From: Clostridia bacterium
GTDB taxonomy: Bacteria > Bacillota > DSM-521 > Neomoorellales > Neomoorellaceae
NCBI GenBank assembly: GCA_012727745.1
Contig: JAAYGJ010000271.1
Span: 1 to 11,389 of the forward strand
Length of the DNA stretch: 11,389 bases
Direction of reading: 5' to 3'
Under the pieces are notes generated by a model. It made no database searches, was not told the DNA's origin, and was given only the letters and a program-made list of their open reading frames with translations. Shown here one piece after another: positions 5,549-11,389 of this stretch. How positions within the stretch are numbered: the first letter of the stretch is position 1; the number at the start of each line of letters is the position of its first letter. Both the position numbers and the translations under genes were made by a program.

Positions 5549-6313
5549 ATGTTACTGGCAGTAGATATCGGCAACACTAATATTGTAATCGGCGTATATG
5601 AGCAGCAGCAATTAAAGTGCCACTGGCGCCTGGCCAGCGACCGGCGTAAAACAGAGGATGAATACGGGCTCCTATTGCGCCTGCTCTGCCATTACGAGGG
5701 GATAGAGCCGCTAGACATTAAGGCAGCTGTGATATCTTCTGTAGTACCTTCTCTGATCCAGGTTTTTGAGGCTATGGTTAAAAAACAGTACCGCTGCCAG
5801 CCCCTGCTGGTCGGTCCGGGGGTAAAAACAGGGATGCCTATTCGCTTTGAAAATCCCCGGGAAGTAGGAGCTGACCGCATTGTAAACGGCGTAGCTGCAT
5901 TTGAACGCTATGGCGGTCCGGCCATAGTGGTTGATTTTGGAACGGCTACTACTTTTGATGCCATTTCTGCTCAGGGCGAATACCTGGGCGGAGCTATTGC
6001 TCCCGGCATCGAGATTGCTACGGAAGCTCTCTTTGCCCGGGCAGCCAAGTTGCCCCGGGTTGAACTGGTACGGCCGCCGCGGGTGATCGGCAGGAATACC
6101 GTAGCCGGTATGCAGGCCGGGATAGTATACGGCTTTATTGGCCAGGTTGACGGGATCGTTACCCGCATGAAAGCCGAGCTGGGTGGCCGGGCGGTGGTAG
6201 TGGCTACCGGCGGCCTGGGGGATTTTATTGGCGCAGAAGCCAGCTGTATTGATAAGATTGACCCCATGTTAACGTTGGAAGGTTTGCGGATTATATATGA
6301 ACGCAACAGTTAA
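5549..6313 (+). CDS. coaX: Type III pantothenate kinase
   Basis: Phosphorylates pantothenate at the expense of ATP, the first committed step to coenzyme A, and uses the product of the PanC step encoded 2.3 kb upstream. It is a cytoplasmic dimer of the ASKHA fold; the type III enzyme is not feedback-inhibited by CoA, as known for the family. The 254 residues carry the phosphate loop DIGNTN (6-11), the GADR block (107-110) with the catalytic aspartate, DFGTATTFD (129-137), GGAIAPG (147-153) and ATGGLG (219-224). Length is typical. The start is the ATG at 5549, the usual MLLAVDIGNTN beginning, with GGAAGGGGA (5534-5542) about six bases upstream. It overlaps dusB by 17 bases, implying co-transcription. 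The promoter was not found with confidence in the 198-base gap. Confidence 0.97.
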   Translation: MLLAVDIGNTNIVIGVYEQQQLKCHWRLASDRRKTEDEYGLLLRLLCHYEGIEPLDIKAAVISSVVPSLIQVFEAMVKKQYRCQPLLVGPGVKTGMPIRFENPREVGADRIVNGVAAFERYGGPAIVVDFGTATTFDAISAQGEYLGGAIAPGIEIATEALFARAAKLPRVELVRPPRVIGRNTVAGMQAGIVYGFIGQVDGIVTRMKAELGGRAVVVATGGLGDFIGAEASCIDKIDPMLTLEGLRIIYERNS

Positions 6314-7304
6314 GATTGGAAAAGTTTCCCTGGAGCTACCCCTTATTACAGCTCCTATGGCCGGCTACACCGACCGCGTTTACCGTTTTCTGGCTAAGGA
6401 GGCGGGGGCTGCTTTGACATATACGGAAATGATCAGCGCCCAGGGATTGATATTTAGCAATCAGGCTACCTGGGCGCTGCTTGATCTTGCCGGCGAGCCG
6501 GGTCCGGTGGCAGTACAGCTTTTTGGGCGTGAGCCGGAGGTACTGGCGGAGGCTACCCGGCTGGCAGTAGCAGCCGGCGCAGCTCTAGTTGATTTAAACA
6601 TGGGTTGCCCCACCCCCAAGATAGTCAAAAATGGCGAAGGGGCAGCCTTAATGCGGGATATTCCCCGGGCGGCGGCTATTGTTGCCGCAATGGTTAAGGC
6701 TGCTGGCCCTGTGCCTGTAACAGTCAAAATGCGAAAAGGCTGGGATGAGCATTCGGCCAATGTTGTCGAGGTAGCCCGGGCGGTGGTTGATGCCGGTGCA
6801 GCAGCAGTAGCTGTCCATGGACGCACCCGCAACCAATTTTATAGCGGGCAGGCTGACTGGGACTGTATCCGTCAGGTCAAGGAGGCGGTACCAGTAGCAG
6901 TAATTGGCAATGGCGATATCAAGTCGGCTGCAGATGCTGCTGCTATGCTGGAGCGGACAGGCTGTGACGCGGTTATGGTGGGGCGGGCAAGTATAGGCAA
7001 TCCCTGGCTGCTGAGGGCCATCCGGGCCCAAATGACAGGCAGGCCGCCGGAGCCTGAGCCAGACGTAAAAACCAGGATTGCGATGGCTTTACGCCACCAG
7101 CAGCTTTTAATAGAGCTCAAAGGTGAGACAACTGCCGTCAAGCAAATGCGCAAGCACCTGGTCTATTATTTGCGGGGCCTACGGGGAGCAGCTCGCCTGC
7201 GGCAAAAGCTCTACACACTTACTACTGGTGCCGAAGTAGTAAGCTGTTTGCATAATTATTTACAGGAAATAGAGGCTGGAAAACAAAACTATGATGGGGT
7301 CTAA
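6297..7304 (+). CDS. dusB: tRNA-dihydrouridine synthase, DusB type
   Basis: FMN-dependent enzyme that reduces uridine to dihydrouridine in the tRNA D-loop using NADPH. The 335 residues comprise a TIM barrel with APMAGYTD (19-26), the NMGCPTPKIVKNGEGAALM active site (101-119) with catalytic Cys104, VKMRKGWD (143-150) with a conserved lysine, HGRTR (174-178), FMN-phosphate motifs GNGDI (204-208) and GRASIGNPW (229-237), and a helical C-terminal domain with MRKH for tRNA binding. The ATG at 6297 overlaps the end of coaX by 17 bases and has only a distant GGAAGG (6279-6284), so translation is probably coupled to coaX. dusB (nifR3) close to greA and lysS is common in Firmicutes; here three other genes come between. 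The transcript ends at the terminator at 7339-7381. Confidence 0.95.
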   Translation: MNATVKIGKVSLELPLITAPMAGYTDRVYRFLAKEAGAALTYTEMISAQGLIFSNQATWALLDLAGEPGPVAVQLFGREPEVLAEATRLAVAAGAALVDLNMGCPTPKIVKNGEGAALMRDIPRAAAIVAAMVKAAGPVPVTVKMRKGWDEHSANVVEVARAVVDAGAAAVAVHGRTRNQFYSGQADWDCIRQVKEAVPVAVIGNGDIKSAADAAAMLERTGCDAVMVGRASIGNPWLLRAIRAQMTGRPPEPEPDVKTRIAMALRHQQLLIELKGETTAVKQMRKHLVYYLRGLRGAARLRQKLYTLTTGAEVVSCLHNYLQEIEAGKQNYDGV

Positions 7305-7312
7305 AAACCCTC

Positions 7313-7341
7313 TTGTATTGGTCGGTATTTTCTGTTATAAT
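7313..7341 (+). promoter_or_regulatory. Extended -10 sigma-A promoter of the HTH gene
   Basis: TTGTAT (7313-7318), 17 bases, TATAAT (7336-7341), with TG at 7333-7334 giving an extended -10. Start of transcription is expected at about 7348, leaving a leader of about 34 bases before the ATG at 7382. The -10 overlaps the first three bases of the terminator stem, so transcripts from this promoter lack its left arm. Confidence 0.75.
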
Positions 7342-7381
7342 CTGCCTTGCACAAATCTGTGCACAAGGGGCAGATTTTTTT
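7339..7381 (+). terminator. Intrinsic terminator of coaX-dusB, overlapping the HTH gene promoter
   Basis: AATCTGCC (7339-7346) pairs with GGCAGATT (7369-7376). The stem continues with TTG/CAA and CACA/TGTG, with GG and CA bulges on the right arm, and a loop of AATC (7354-7357). Seven T residues (7375-7381) follow and abut the next start codon. The right arm contains AAGGGG (7365-7370), the only visible Shine-Dalgarno for the next gene, so read-through RNA would also hide its ribosome site. Confidence 0.8.
7348..7365. promoter_or_regulatory. Palindrome at the HTH gene transcription start, possible operator
   Basis: TGCACA-AATC-TGTGCA (7348-7363) is a perfect inverted repeat, and TGTGCACA (7358-7365) is an 8-base palindrome. 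Both sit just after the -10, exactly where an autorepressor would bind. The HTH protein encoded next is the obvious candidate, by inference only. The symmetry may instead serve just the terminator stem. Confidence 0.35.
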
Positions 7382-7933
7382 ATGGATTTGATCAGGATAG
7401 GGGATAAATTAATAAGCCCGCGTAAAATTAATCAAACCTTGAAGCGTATATTTGCTTTGCGCTGCCAGGGGCTTTCACAACAAGAAACGGCCCGCCGCTT
7501 AGGTGTTGACCGTACTTTTATATCTCGACTGGAAACCCTGGGTGAGGTGCGCCGCGGTCGGCGTAGAGCGGTAGTCGGCTTTCCGGTAGCCAATAAAGAC
7601 GAACTGATAACCATGCTGTACCAGGAAGGTGTTGAATATACTTTAATTCTCACTGATGCTGAACGCTGGGAACTGGTGCGCAATAAAAACGGCCTGGAGT
7701 TGCTTAATTATGTAATGGAAACAGTAGCCCGGTTGCGTGACTTTGATGTAGTGATCGTGATCGGTTCCGACTACCGTATCAGGGTTACAGAAGCCTTGCT
7801 GGGACGGGAAGTAACGGGGTTTATAATCGGTACTTCACCGATCCAGGGTGACAGAGTAGTAGATAGGGAAAGAATGCGCTCGCTGGTGCGCCAGCTAAGC
7901 GCAGGCACAGATAAGGAGATGGAGCTCAGGTGA
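7382..7933 (+). CDS. Helix-turn-helix transcriptional regulator, unknown ligand
   Basis: A 183-residue protein, not a named family member. An N-terminal helix-turn-helix covers about residues 24-52 (LRCQGLSQQETARRLGVDRTFISRL), followed by a basic stretch (EVRRGRRR, 55-62) that may contact DNA. The remainder looks like an alpha/beta domain with a Rossmann-like strand-loop, FDVVIVIGSDYRIRVTEALLG (121-141) and GFIIGTSP (146-153), which may sense a small molecule; this is inference. The start is the ATG at 7382. The frame is open back to a TTG at 7313, but that extension runs through the promoter and terminator. The stop overlaps the GTG of the next gene (GTGA at 7930-7933), so the two are co-translated. 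It is probably the regulator of the three-gene module that follows, and perhaps of itself through the palindrome at its transcription start. Confidence 0.75.
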   Translation: MDLIRIGDKLISPRKINQTLKRIFALRCQGLSQQETARRLGVDRTFISRLETLGEVRRGRRRAVVGFPVANKDELITMLYQEGVEYTLILTDAERWELVRNKNGLELLNYVMETVARLRDFDVVIVIGSDYRIRVTEALLGREVTGFIIGTSPIQGDRVVDRERMRSLVRQLSAGTDKEMELR

Positions 7934-8832
7934 AACGAGTAGTTAGCATCAGTCTAGGTTCTTCCAAGCGAGACCACCAGGTAGAGGCGTCCTTCCTGGG
8001 CGAGAAATTTCTTATTGAACGGATCGGTACTGACGGTGATATGCAACGTATGATCAGCCTGATAAAGGAGCTGGACGGCAGGGTAGACGCCTTTGGCCTT
8101 GGGGGCATGGACCTTTATATCCGGGCCGGCTCCAGGTGTTATTTAATCCGGGAAGCAGCCAAAATAGCCCGGGCTGCCAAAGAAACCCCTATTGTAGACG
8201 GCAGCGGTTTAAAGGATACTCTGGAACGACGGGTGATAGTTGATTTGACCCGGCAGGGGCGGCTGGACTTTCGCGGCAAAAAAGTGCTGCTGGTCAGTGC
8301 TGTAGACCGTTTTGGCATGGCTGAAGCCCTGGACAGCGCTGGTGCGGACTTGACCTGTGGCGATATTATTTTTGGCTTGGGTTTGCCCATCCCCTTGCGC
8401 TCGCTGTCACATCTGCAAAAGTTGGCCTACCTCCTGGCCCCTTTAGTCTGCCAGTTGCCTTTCAAGATGTTATACCCTACGGGCAGCAAACAGGAAAAGA
8501 TCGATAACCGTTATCAGCGGTTTTATGAAGAAGCCGAAATTATTGCCGGGGATTTTCTCTTTATCCGGCGCTATTTACCGCAAAGCTTGCCCGGTAAGAT
8601 AATAATTACCAATACAATCACCAGCAGTGACCTGGAAGAGCTTCGCCGGCGTGGAATAAAGACTTTAATCACCGCTACGCCAGAATTTAACGGCCGTTCT
8701 TTTGGCACCAATGTATTGGAAGGAGTACTTTTGGCCCTGAGCAATAAAAAAGCAAGTGAAATTACTCCGGCTGATTATAACCGCTTACTGGATGAGCTGA
8801 AATTTGAGCCCCGCATCGTAGACTTTAGTTAA
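7930..8832 (+). CDS. Conserved protein often annotated as quinate 5-dehydrogenase; function uncertain
   Basis: A 300-residue protein. Relatives in Clostridia carry the name quinate 5-dehydrogenase, by my recollection, but the sequence does not show the GxGxxG loop or the catalytic Lys/Asp pair expected of shikimate/quinate dehydrogenases. Visible are an N-terminal segment VVSISLGSSKRDHQVEASFLG (4-24), a glycine-rich AFGLGGMDLYI (54-64), a strand plus helix KKVLLVSAVDRFGMAEAL (117-134) that could be a degenerate nucleotide-binding turn, GADLTCGDIIFGLGLPIPL (138-156), and a C-terminal TNTITSSDLEELRRRGIKTL (227-246) leading to TPEFNGRSFGTNVLEG (250-265). No signal peptide is seen. The start is the GTG at 7930, overlapping the previous stop by four bases, with GGAG (7921-7924) upstream. 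Tight coupling to the HTH gene and proximity to the acyl-ACP-reductase-like gene suggest a shared role. Dehydrogenase activity is unproven. Confidence 0.7.
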   Translation: MKRVVSISLGSSKRDHQVEASFLGEKFLIERIGTDGDMQRMISLIKELDGRVDAFGLGGMDLYIRAGSRCYLIREAAKIARAAKETPIVDGSGLKDTLERRVIVDLTRQGRLDFRGKKVLLVSAVDRFGMAEALDSAGADLTCGDIIFGLGLPIPLRSLSHLQKLAYLLAPLVCQLPFKMLYPTGSKQEKIDNRYQRFYEEAEIIAGDFLFIRRYLPQSLPGKIIITNTITSSDLEELRRRGIKTLITATPEFNGRSFGTNVLEGVLLALSNKKASEITPADYNRLLDELKFEPRIVDFS

Positions 8833-8851
8833 TTATATTTGTGCATTTATC

Positions 8852-8950
8852 ATGAAAAAGACCTTGCAGACCTTGGAAACAATTCAACAGGCTAGGGAAA
8901 AGTTGTCTCCGGGCGCTGCTCGCACGCTGAATAAGAATTGGGATAAGTAG
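8852..8950 (+). CDS. Candidate 32-residue peptide between the unknown gene and the reductase-like gene
   Basis: An ATG at 8852 opens a 32-codon frame ending in TAG at 8948-8950. The peptide starts MKKTLQTLETIQQAREKLS and continues PGAARTLNKNWDK: lysine-rich at the start, with an amphipathic helix in the middle. The stop overlaps the TAGGAGGA ribosome site of the next gene, a geometry typical of translational coupling. It lacks a clear Shine-Dalgarno of its own. The TLETIQQAREKLSPGAART part faintly resembles the N-terminus of threonine dehydratases (TLEDI-ARERL-RT), so it could be a remnant. Could be chance. Confidence 0.3.
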   Translation: MKKTLQTLETIQQAREKLSPGAARTLNKNWDK

Positions 8951-8963
8951 GAGGATAAAAGCG

Positions 8964-10049
8964 TTGCATAAATTTGCTTTTATACTACACCCCTTGGATA
9001 TTGGCTATGTAACTCGCAAATTTCCGCTGGCCAAATACCTGCCGCCGGGTCTGCTGGAAGGGCTGTTGCCCTATTTACCTCCGCAAAAAGTTTCCACTAT
9101 CACGGGCATTTACTCACCCTTCGCCGCAACAGAAGGGTGGTTTGTAGCTTGCCTGCTTACTTCAAAGCAGATGGTAACCCTGCCGCAAAACTTCGTCCTG
9201 AAACGCATTATCCAGGCCGGCCGTCTCGCTGAAAAAATGGGAGCGGAGATCCTGGGACTGGGGGCCATGACTGCAGTTGTAGGCGATGCCGGCATTACTG
9301 TGGCCCGCAATTTAAATATCGCCGTCACAACCGGCAATAGTTATACGGTAGCTACGGCTATTGAAGCTACCGAAAAGGCTGCCGCCATGATGGGTATTGA
9401 CCTGCCCCGGGCTGAAGTGGCTATTGTTGGAGCCACCGGTTCCATTGGCGCCGTGTGTGCCAGGATTTTAGCCAGCCGTTGCCGGCAGCTGACGCTGGTG
9501 GCCCGCAGTAAAAACAAACTGGCGCGCTTAGCCGCAGAGATAAATGCAGAGGCCGGTATTAGCCCCGAAGTTACCAGCCATGCCCACGAAGCTCTGCGCC
9601 GGGCGGATGTTATCATTTCGGTTACTTCTGCCGCAGATACTGTAATTGAGCCGCAGGATTTAAAACCGGGGGCTGTTGTTTGTGATGTCGCCAGGCCGCG
9701 GGACGTTTCCAGGCGGGTGGCTGAAGTGCGGGATGATGTCCTGGTCATTGACGGGGGTGTAGTTGAGGTGCCGGGAGAGGTGAATTTTGATTTTAATTTT
9801 GGTTACCCGCCGGGCTTAGCCTACGCCTGCATGGCCGAAACAATGATCCTGGCTCTGGAAGGAAAGATAGAAAATTTCACCCTGGGTCGCGAATTGACGG
9901 TAGAACAGGTAGAGACCATTAACAGACTGGCAAAAAAACACGGTTTTCGGGTTGCCGGTTTCCGCAGCTTTGAATTGCCCGTTTCCGAGGACCGGGTAGC
10001 GGCTATCCGCGAACGGGCCCGCCAGGCAGTGCCGGCTGCAAACAAATGA
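8964..10049 (+). CDS. Acyl-ACP-reductase-like (AAR-type) NADPH oxidoreductase
   Basis: A 361-residue protein that matches, from memory, the overall plan of cyanobacterial long-chain acyl-[acyl carrier protein] reductase, which makes fatty aldehyde from acyl-ACP via an acyl-enzyme thioester and NADPH. Shared landmarks in order are LGLGAMTAVVGDAG (97-110), VTTGNSYTVATAIEA (121-135), the Rossmann loop VAIVGATGSIGAVCARIL (152-169), VIDGGVVEVPG (261-271), and YACMAETMILALEGKIENF (287-305), where Cys289 aligns with the AAR catalytic cysteine. A TLGRELTVEQVETINRLAKKHGF block (306-328) closes the match. Databases may call such proteins shikimate dehydrogenase because of the Rossmann domain. The start is the TTG at 8964, with TAGGAGGA (8948-8955) eight bases upstream. 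No aldehyde-deformylating oxygenase is present, and that enzyme would need oxygen. Substrate chain length and the fate of any aldehyde are unknown. Confidence 0.8.
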   Translation: MHKFAFILHPLDIGYVTRKFPLAKYLPPGLLEGLLPYLPPQKVSTITGIYSPFAATEGWFVACLLTSKQMVTLPQNFVLKRIIQAGRLAEKMGAEILGLGAMTAVVGDAGITVARNLNIAVTTGNSYTVATAIEATEKAAAMMGIDLPRAEVAIVGATGSIGAVCARILASRCRQLTLVARSKNKLARLAAEINAEAGISPEVTSHAHEALRRADVIISVTSAADTVIEPQDLKPGAVVCDVARPRDVSRRVAEVRDDVLVIDGGVVEVPGEVNFDFNFGYPPGLAYACMAETMILALEGKIENFTLGRELTVEQVETINRLAKKHGFRVAGFRSFELPVSEDRVAAIRERARQAVPAANK

Positions 10050-10055
10050 AAACCC

Positions 10056-10084
10056 TTGACATGCCAGATAAGCGGACCTATAAT
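10056..10084 (+). promoter_or_regulatory. Consensus sigma-A promoter of greA-lysS
   Basis: TTGACA (10056-10061), exactly 17 bases, TATAAT (10079-10084): both hexamers are perfect. It starts seven bases after the reductase-like gene. Transcription should begin near 10091, giving a leader of about 173 bases before greA. No terminator separates it from the previous gene. Confidence 0.9.
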
Positions 10085-10128
10085 ACCTATAGTCAAGATA
10101 GTCGATTATTTATACAAATGCCTTAACG

Positions 10129-10155
10129 CAAGCACTGGAGCTTTTCCGGTGCTTG
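10129..10155 (+). other. First stem-loop in the greA leader
   Basis: CAAGCACTGGA (10129-10139) pairs with TCCGGTGCTTG (10145-10155) through 11 consecutive pairs, one of them G-U, around a five-base loop. It is followed by TTATAGT, too poor in T for a good intrinsic terminator, though partial termination is possible. It could end read-through from upstream or be part of a regulatory leader. Confidence 0.55.
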
Positions 10156-10177
10156 TTATAGTACTTAGGACTGTAAC

Positions 10178-10245
10178 TTTGCCGCATAGAGGCCGGCAAA
10201 AAGACATATATTGAGATAGCGCCTGACTTTAACAGAAGCGGCAAA
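10178..10245 (+). other. Mutually exclusive pairings near the greA ribosome site
   Basis: TTTGCCG (10178-10184) can pair with CGGCAAA at 10194-10200 (7 pairs, short loop). Its longer form TTTGCCGC (10178-10185) can instead pair with GCGGCAAA at 10238-10245 (8 pairs), which reaches the edge of the AAGGGAG ribosome site (10247-10253). The two partners are near repeats. This resembles a translational switch, but no known class was recognised. Confidence 0.35.
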
Positions 10246-10263
10246 AAAGGGAGCGAGCAGAGG

Positions 10264-10740
10264 ATGGCCGAAAAGGAGATATTGTTAACATTAAACGGGT
10301 TAAAAAAGTTGGAGGAAGAGCTGGATTATCTAAAATCTGTAAAAAGAAGAGAGGTTGCCGAACGTTTAAAACAAGCAATAAGTTTTGGTGACATAAGTGA
10401 GAACTCCGAGTATGAGGATGCCAAAAACGAGCAGGCCTTTATTGAAGGCCGCATTCTTACATTAGAAAAAAAATTGCGTAACGCCAGAGTGATTAATACC
10501 AGTGAGGTACCGGGAGATACAGTTTCTTTGGGTGTTAAGGTGAAGTTAAAAGATCTGGACAACGATGAAGAGTTGCAGTATGAGATCGTCGGCTCTCTGG
10601 AGGCTGATCCTAGCGAAAATCGCATCTCTAACGAATCGCCGGTTGGCAGGGCTATCATGGGACGTCGTATTGGGGAAATAATAGAAGTAGAGGTTCCGGC
10701 AGGCACTCTCCGCTTCCAGATAATGGATATACTAAGATAG
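10264..10740 (+). CDS. greA: Transcription elongation factor GreA
   Basis: Rescues backtracked RNA polymerase by inserting its coiled coil into the secondary channel and stimulating cleavage of the 3' end of the nascent RNA. The 158 residues show the N-terminal antiparallel coiled coil (about 8-75) with the acidic tip GDISENSEYEDAK (42-54), in which Asp43 and Glu46 match the residues that coordinate catalytic magnesium in the E. coli protein (Asp41, Glu44). The C-terminal FKBP-like domain follows, with SPVGRAIMGRRIGEIIEVEVPAG (125-147). Length is standard. The start is the ATG at 10264, with AAGGGAG (10247-10253) ten bases upstream. lysS begins 17 bases after its stop, so the two form an operon from the promoter at 10056-10084. 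Confidence 0.97.
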   Translation: MAEKEILLTLNGLKKLEEELDYLKSVKRREVAERLKQAISFGDISENSEYEDAKNEQAFIEGRILTLEKKLRNARVINTSEVPGDTVSLGVKVKLKDLDNDEELQYEIVGSLEADPSENRISNESPVGRAIMGRRIGEIIEVEVPAGTLRFQIMDILR

Positions 10741-10757
10741 TAGTAGGGGGCTTTAGA

Positions 10758-11389
10758 TTGGAAATAGAAAACGAATTAATTGCAGCGCGTCTGGAAAAAT
10801 TGAAAGAATTACAGCAACAGGGCATAGATCCTTACGGGGAGCGTTTTCAGCGCACTCATGTTACTAAGGATATTAATAATAATTTTAGCGAACTGGAAGG
10901 GACGTCAGCAGCGATAGCCGGCCGCATTCTGGCTATCAGAGGGCACGGCAAAGTGTCATTCTTCGATCTGCAGGACCGGGAGGGACGCTTGCAGCTTTAT
11001 ATCCGTCGGGATAAAGTTGGTGAGGAACAATACCAACTCTTTGACAAACTGGATATTGGCGATATTATCGGGGCCAGGGGCAAAATTTTTCGCACCCGTC
11101 GCGGCGAGATATCGCTGGAAGTGGAGCAGCTGACTTTGCTCGCCAAGGGGTTGCGGCCTTTACCGGAGAAGTGGCACGGCTTAAAAGATACCGATTTGCG
11201 TTACCGCCAGCGGTATCTCGATCTTATTGTTAACCCGGGAGTCAGGCAGGTGTTTATTACCAGGGCCAGGGTGATAAAAGCTATTCGCACCTTTCTGGAT
11301 AACCGCGGTTTTTTAGAAGTAGAAACTCCTACAATGCATACCATAGCCGGAGGTGCTGCCGCGCGGCCCTTTATTACTCACCATAATGC
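10758..11389 (+). CDS. lysS: Lysyl-tRNA synthetase, class II (3' end cut off by the window)
   Basis: Charges tRNA-Lys with lysine in the cytoplasm. About 210 codons are present, open to the window edge, of roughly 490 expected. The N-terminal anticodon-binding OB fold is visible (about residues 55-150, AGRILAIRGHGKVSFFDLQDREGRLQLYI), then LKDTDLRYRQRYLDLIVNPGV, class II motif 1 in RARVIKAIRTFLDNRGFLEVETPT, and AGGAAARPFITHHN at the end. The start is a TTG at 10758, with TAGGGGG (10744-10750) seven bases upstream; MEIENELIAARLEKLKEL is a normal beginning for bacterial LysRS. The gene follows greA closely, the usual order in Firmicutes. Catalytic motifs 2 and 3 lie beyond the window. Confidence 0.96.
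   Translation, partial: MEIENELIAARLEKLKELQQQGIDPYGERFQRTHVTKDINNNFSELEGTSAAIAGRILAIRGHGKVSFFDLQDREGRLQLYIRRDKVGEEQYQLFDKLDIGDIIGARGKIFRTRRGEISLEVEQLTLLAKGLRPLPEKWHGLKDTDLRYRQRYLDLIVNPGVRQVFITRARVIKAIRTFLDNRGFLEVETPTMHTIAGGAAARPFITHHN

Noticed and set aside
5458..5580. A 40-codon frame (MTGSLFSQEP...) overlapping the start of coaX
   Set aside because: Only a weak ribosome site, a 32-base overlap with coaX in another frame, and no recognisable similarity; chance is likely.
7313..7381. Upstream TTG start for the HTH gene adding 23 residues
   Set aside because: The extension coincides with the -35, -10 and terminator hairpin; the ATG at 7382 matches the promoter and ribosome site.
7930..8832. 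Quinate 5-dehydrogenase as a confident function
   Set aside because: No GxGxxG loop, no shikimate dehydrogenase catalytic pair, and no aromatic pathway genes nearby; kept only as a database-style label.

Overview
The window looks like a stretch of chromosome from an anaerobic, probably thermophilic or syntrophic Firmicute of class Clostridia, of the Moorella / Desulfotomaculum / Pelotomaculum kind. The basis is gene content and order (pantothenate genes, birA, coaX, dusB, greA, lysS), strong Shine-Dalgarno sites, frequent TTG and GTG starts, mid-range GC, consensus sigma-A promoters and DUF763. This is recognition from memory, not a database match. All genes lie on the + strand. There is no sign of phage, insertion sequence, CRISPR, tRNA or rRNA.

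Layout. 20-1132: DUF763 protein of unknown function. 1133-1410: AT-rich regulatory gap with nested inverted repeats, a promoter, and an intrinsic terminator inside the leader of the next gene. 1411-3625: a Rossmann/DUF2520 dehydrogenase (possible ketopantoate reductase), panC and panD, the last two overlapping; panB is absent. 3626-5350: birA and the biotin transporter gene bioY, each preceded by a BirA-type operator whose right half contains the -35 hexamer. 5549-7304: coaX and dusB, overlapping. 7305-10049: a module of an HTH regulator, a protein often labelled quinate 5-dehydrogenase, a candidate 32-residue peptide, and a protein that resembles cyanobacterial long-chain acyl-ACP reductase. 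10056-11389: a consensus promoter, a structured leader, greA and the 5' part of lysS.

How the genes fit together. PanC, PanD and CoaX (with the DUF2520 protein if it is a ketopantoate reductase) make pantothenate and commit it to coenzyme A. BirA and BioY handle biotin capture, ligation and probably repression. Both cofactors serve acyl chemistry, which would suit an acyl-ACP reductase homologue nearby, though that link is inference. DusB, GreA and LysS are translation and transcription housekeeping.

The most notable signals are: (1) the HTH / unknown / acyl-ACP-reductase-like module; (2) the overlap of the dusB terminator with the promoter and ribosome site of the HTH gene, which should silence read-through mRNA; (3) the paired BirA operators; (4) the odd birA start, either leaderless or reached through an AUG-GCA-UGA mini-ORF; (5) a leader terminator before the DUF2520 gene and a long structured leader before greA.
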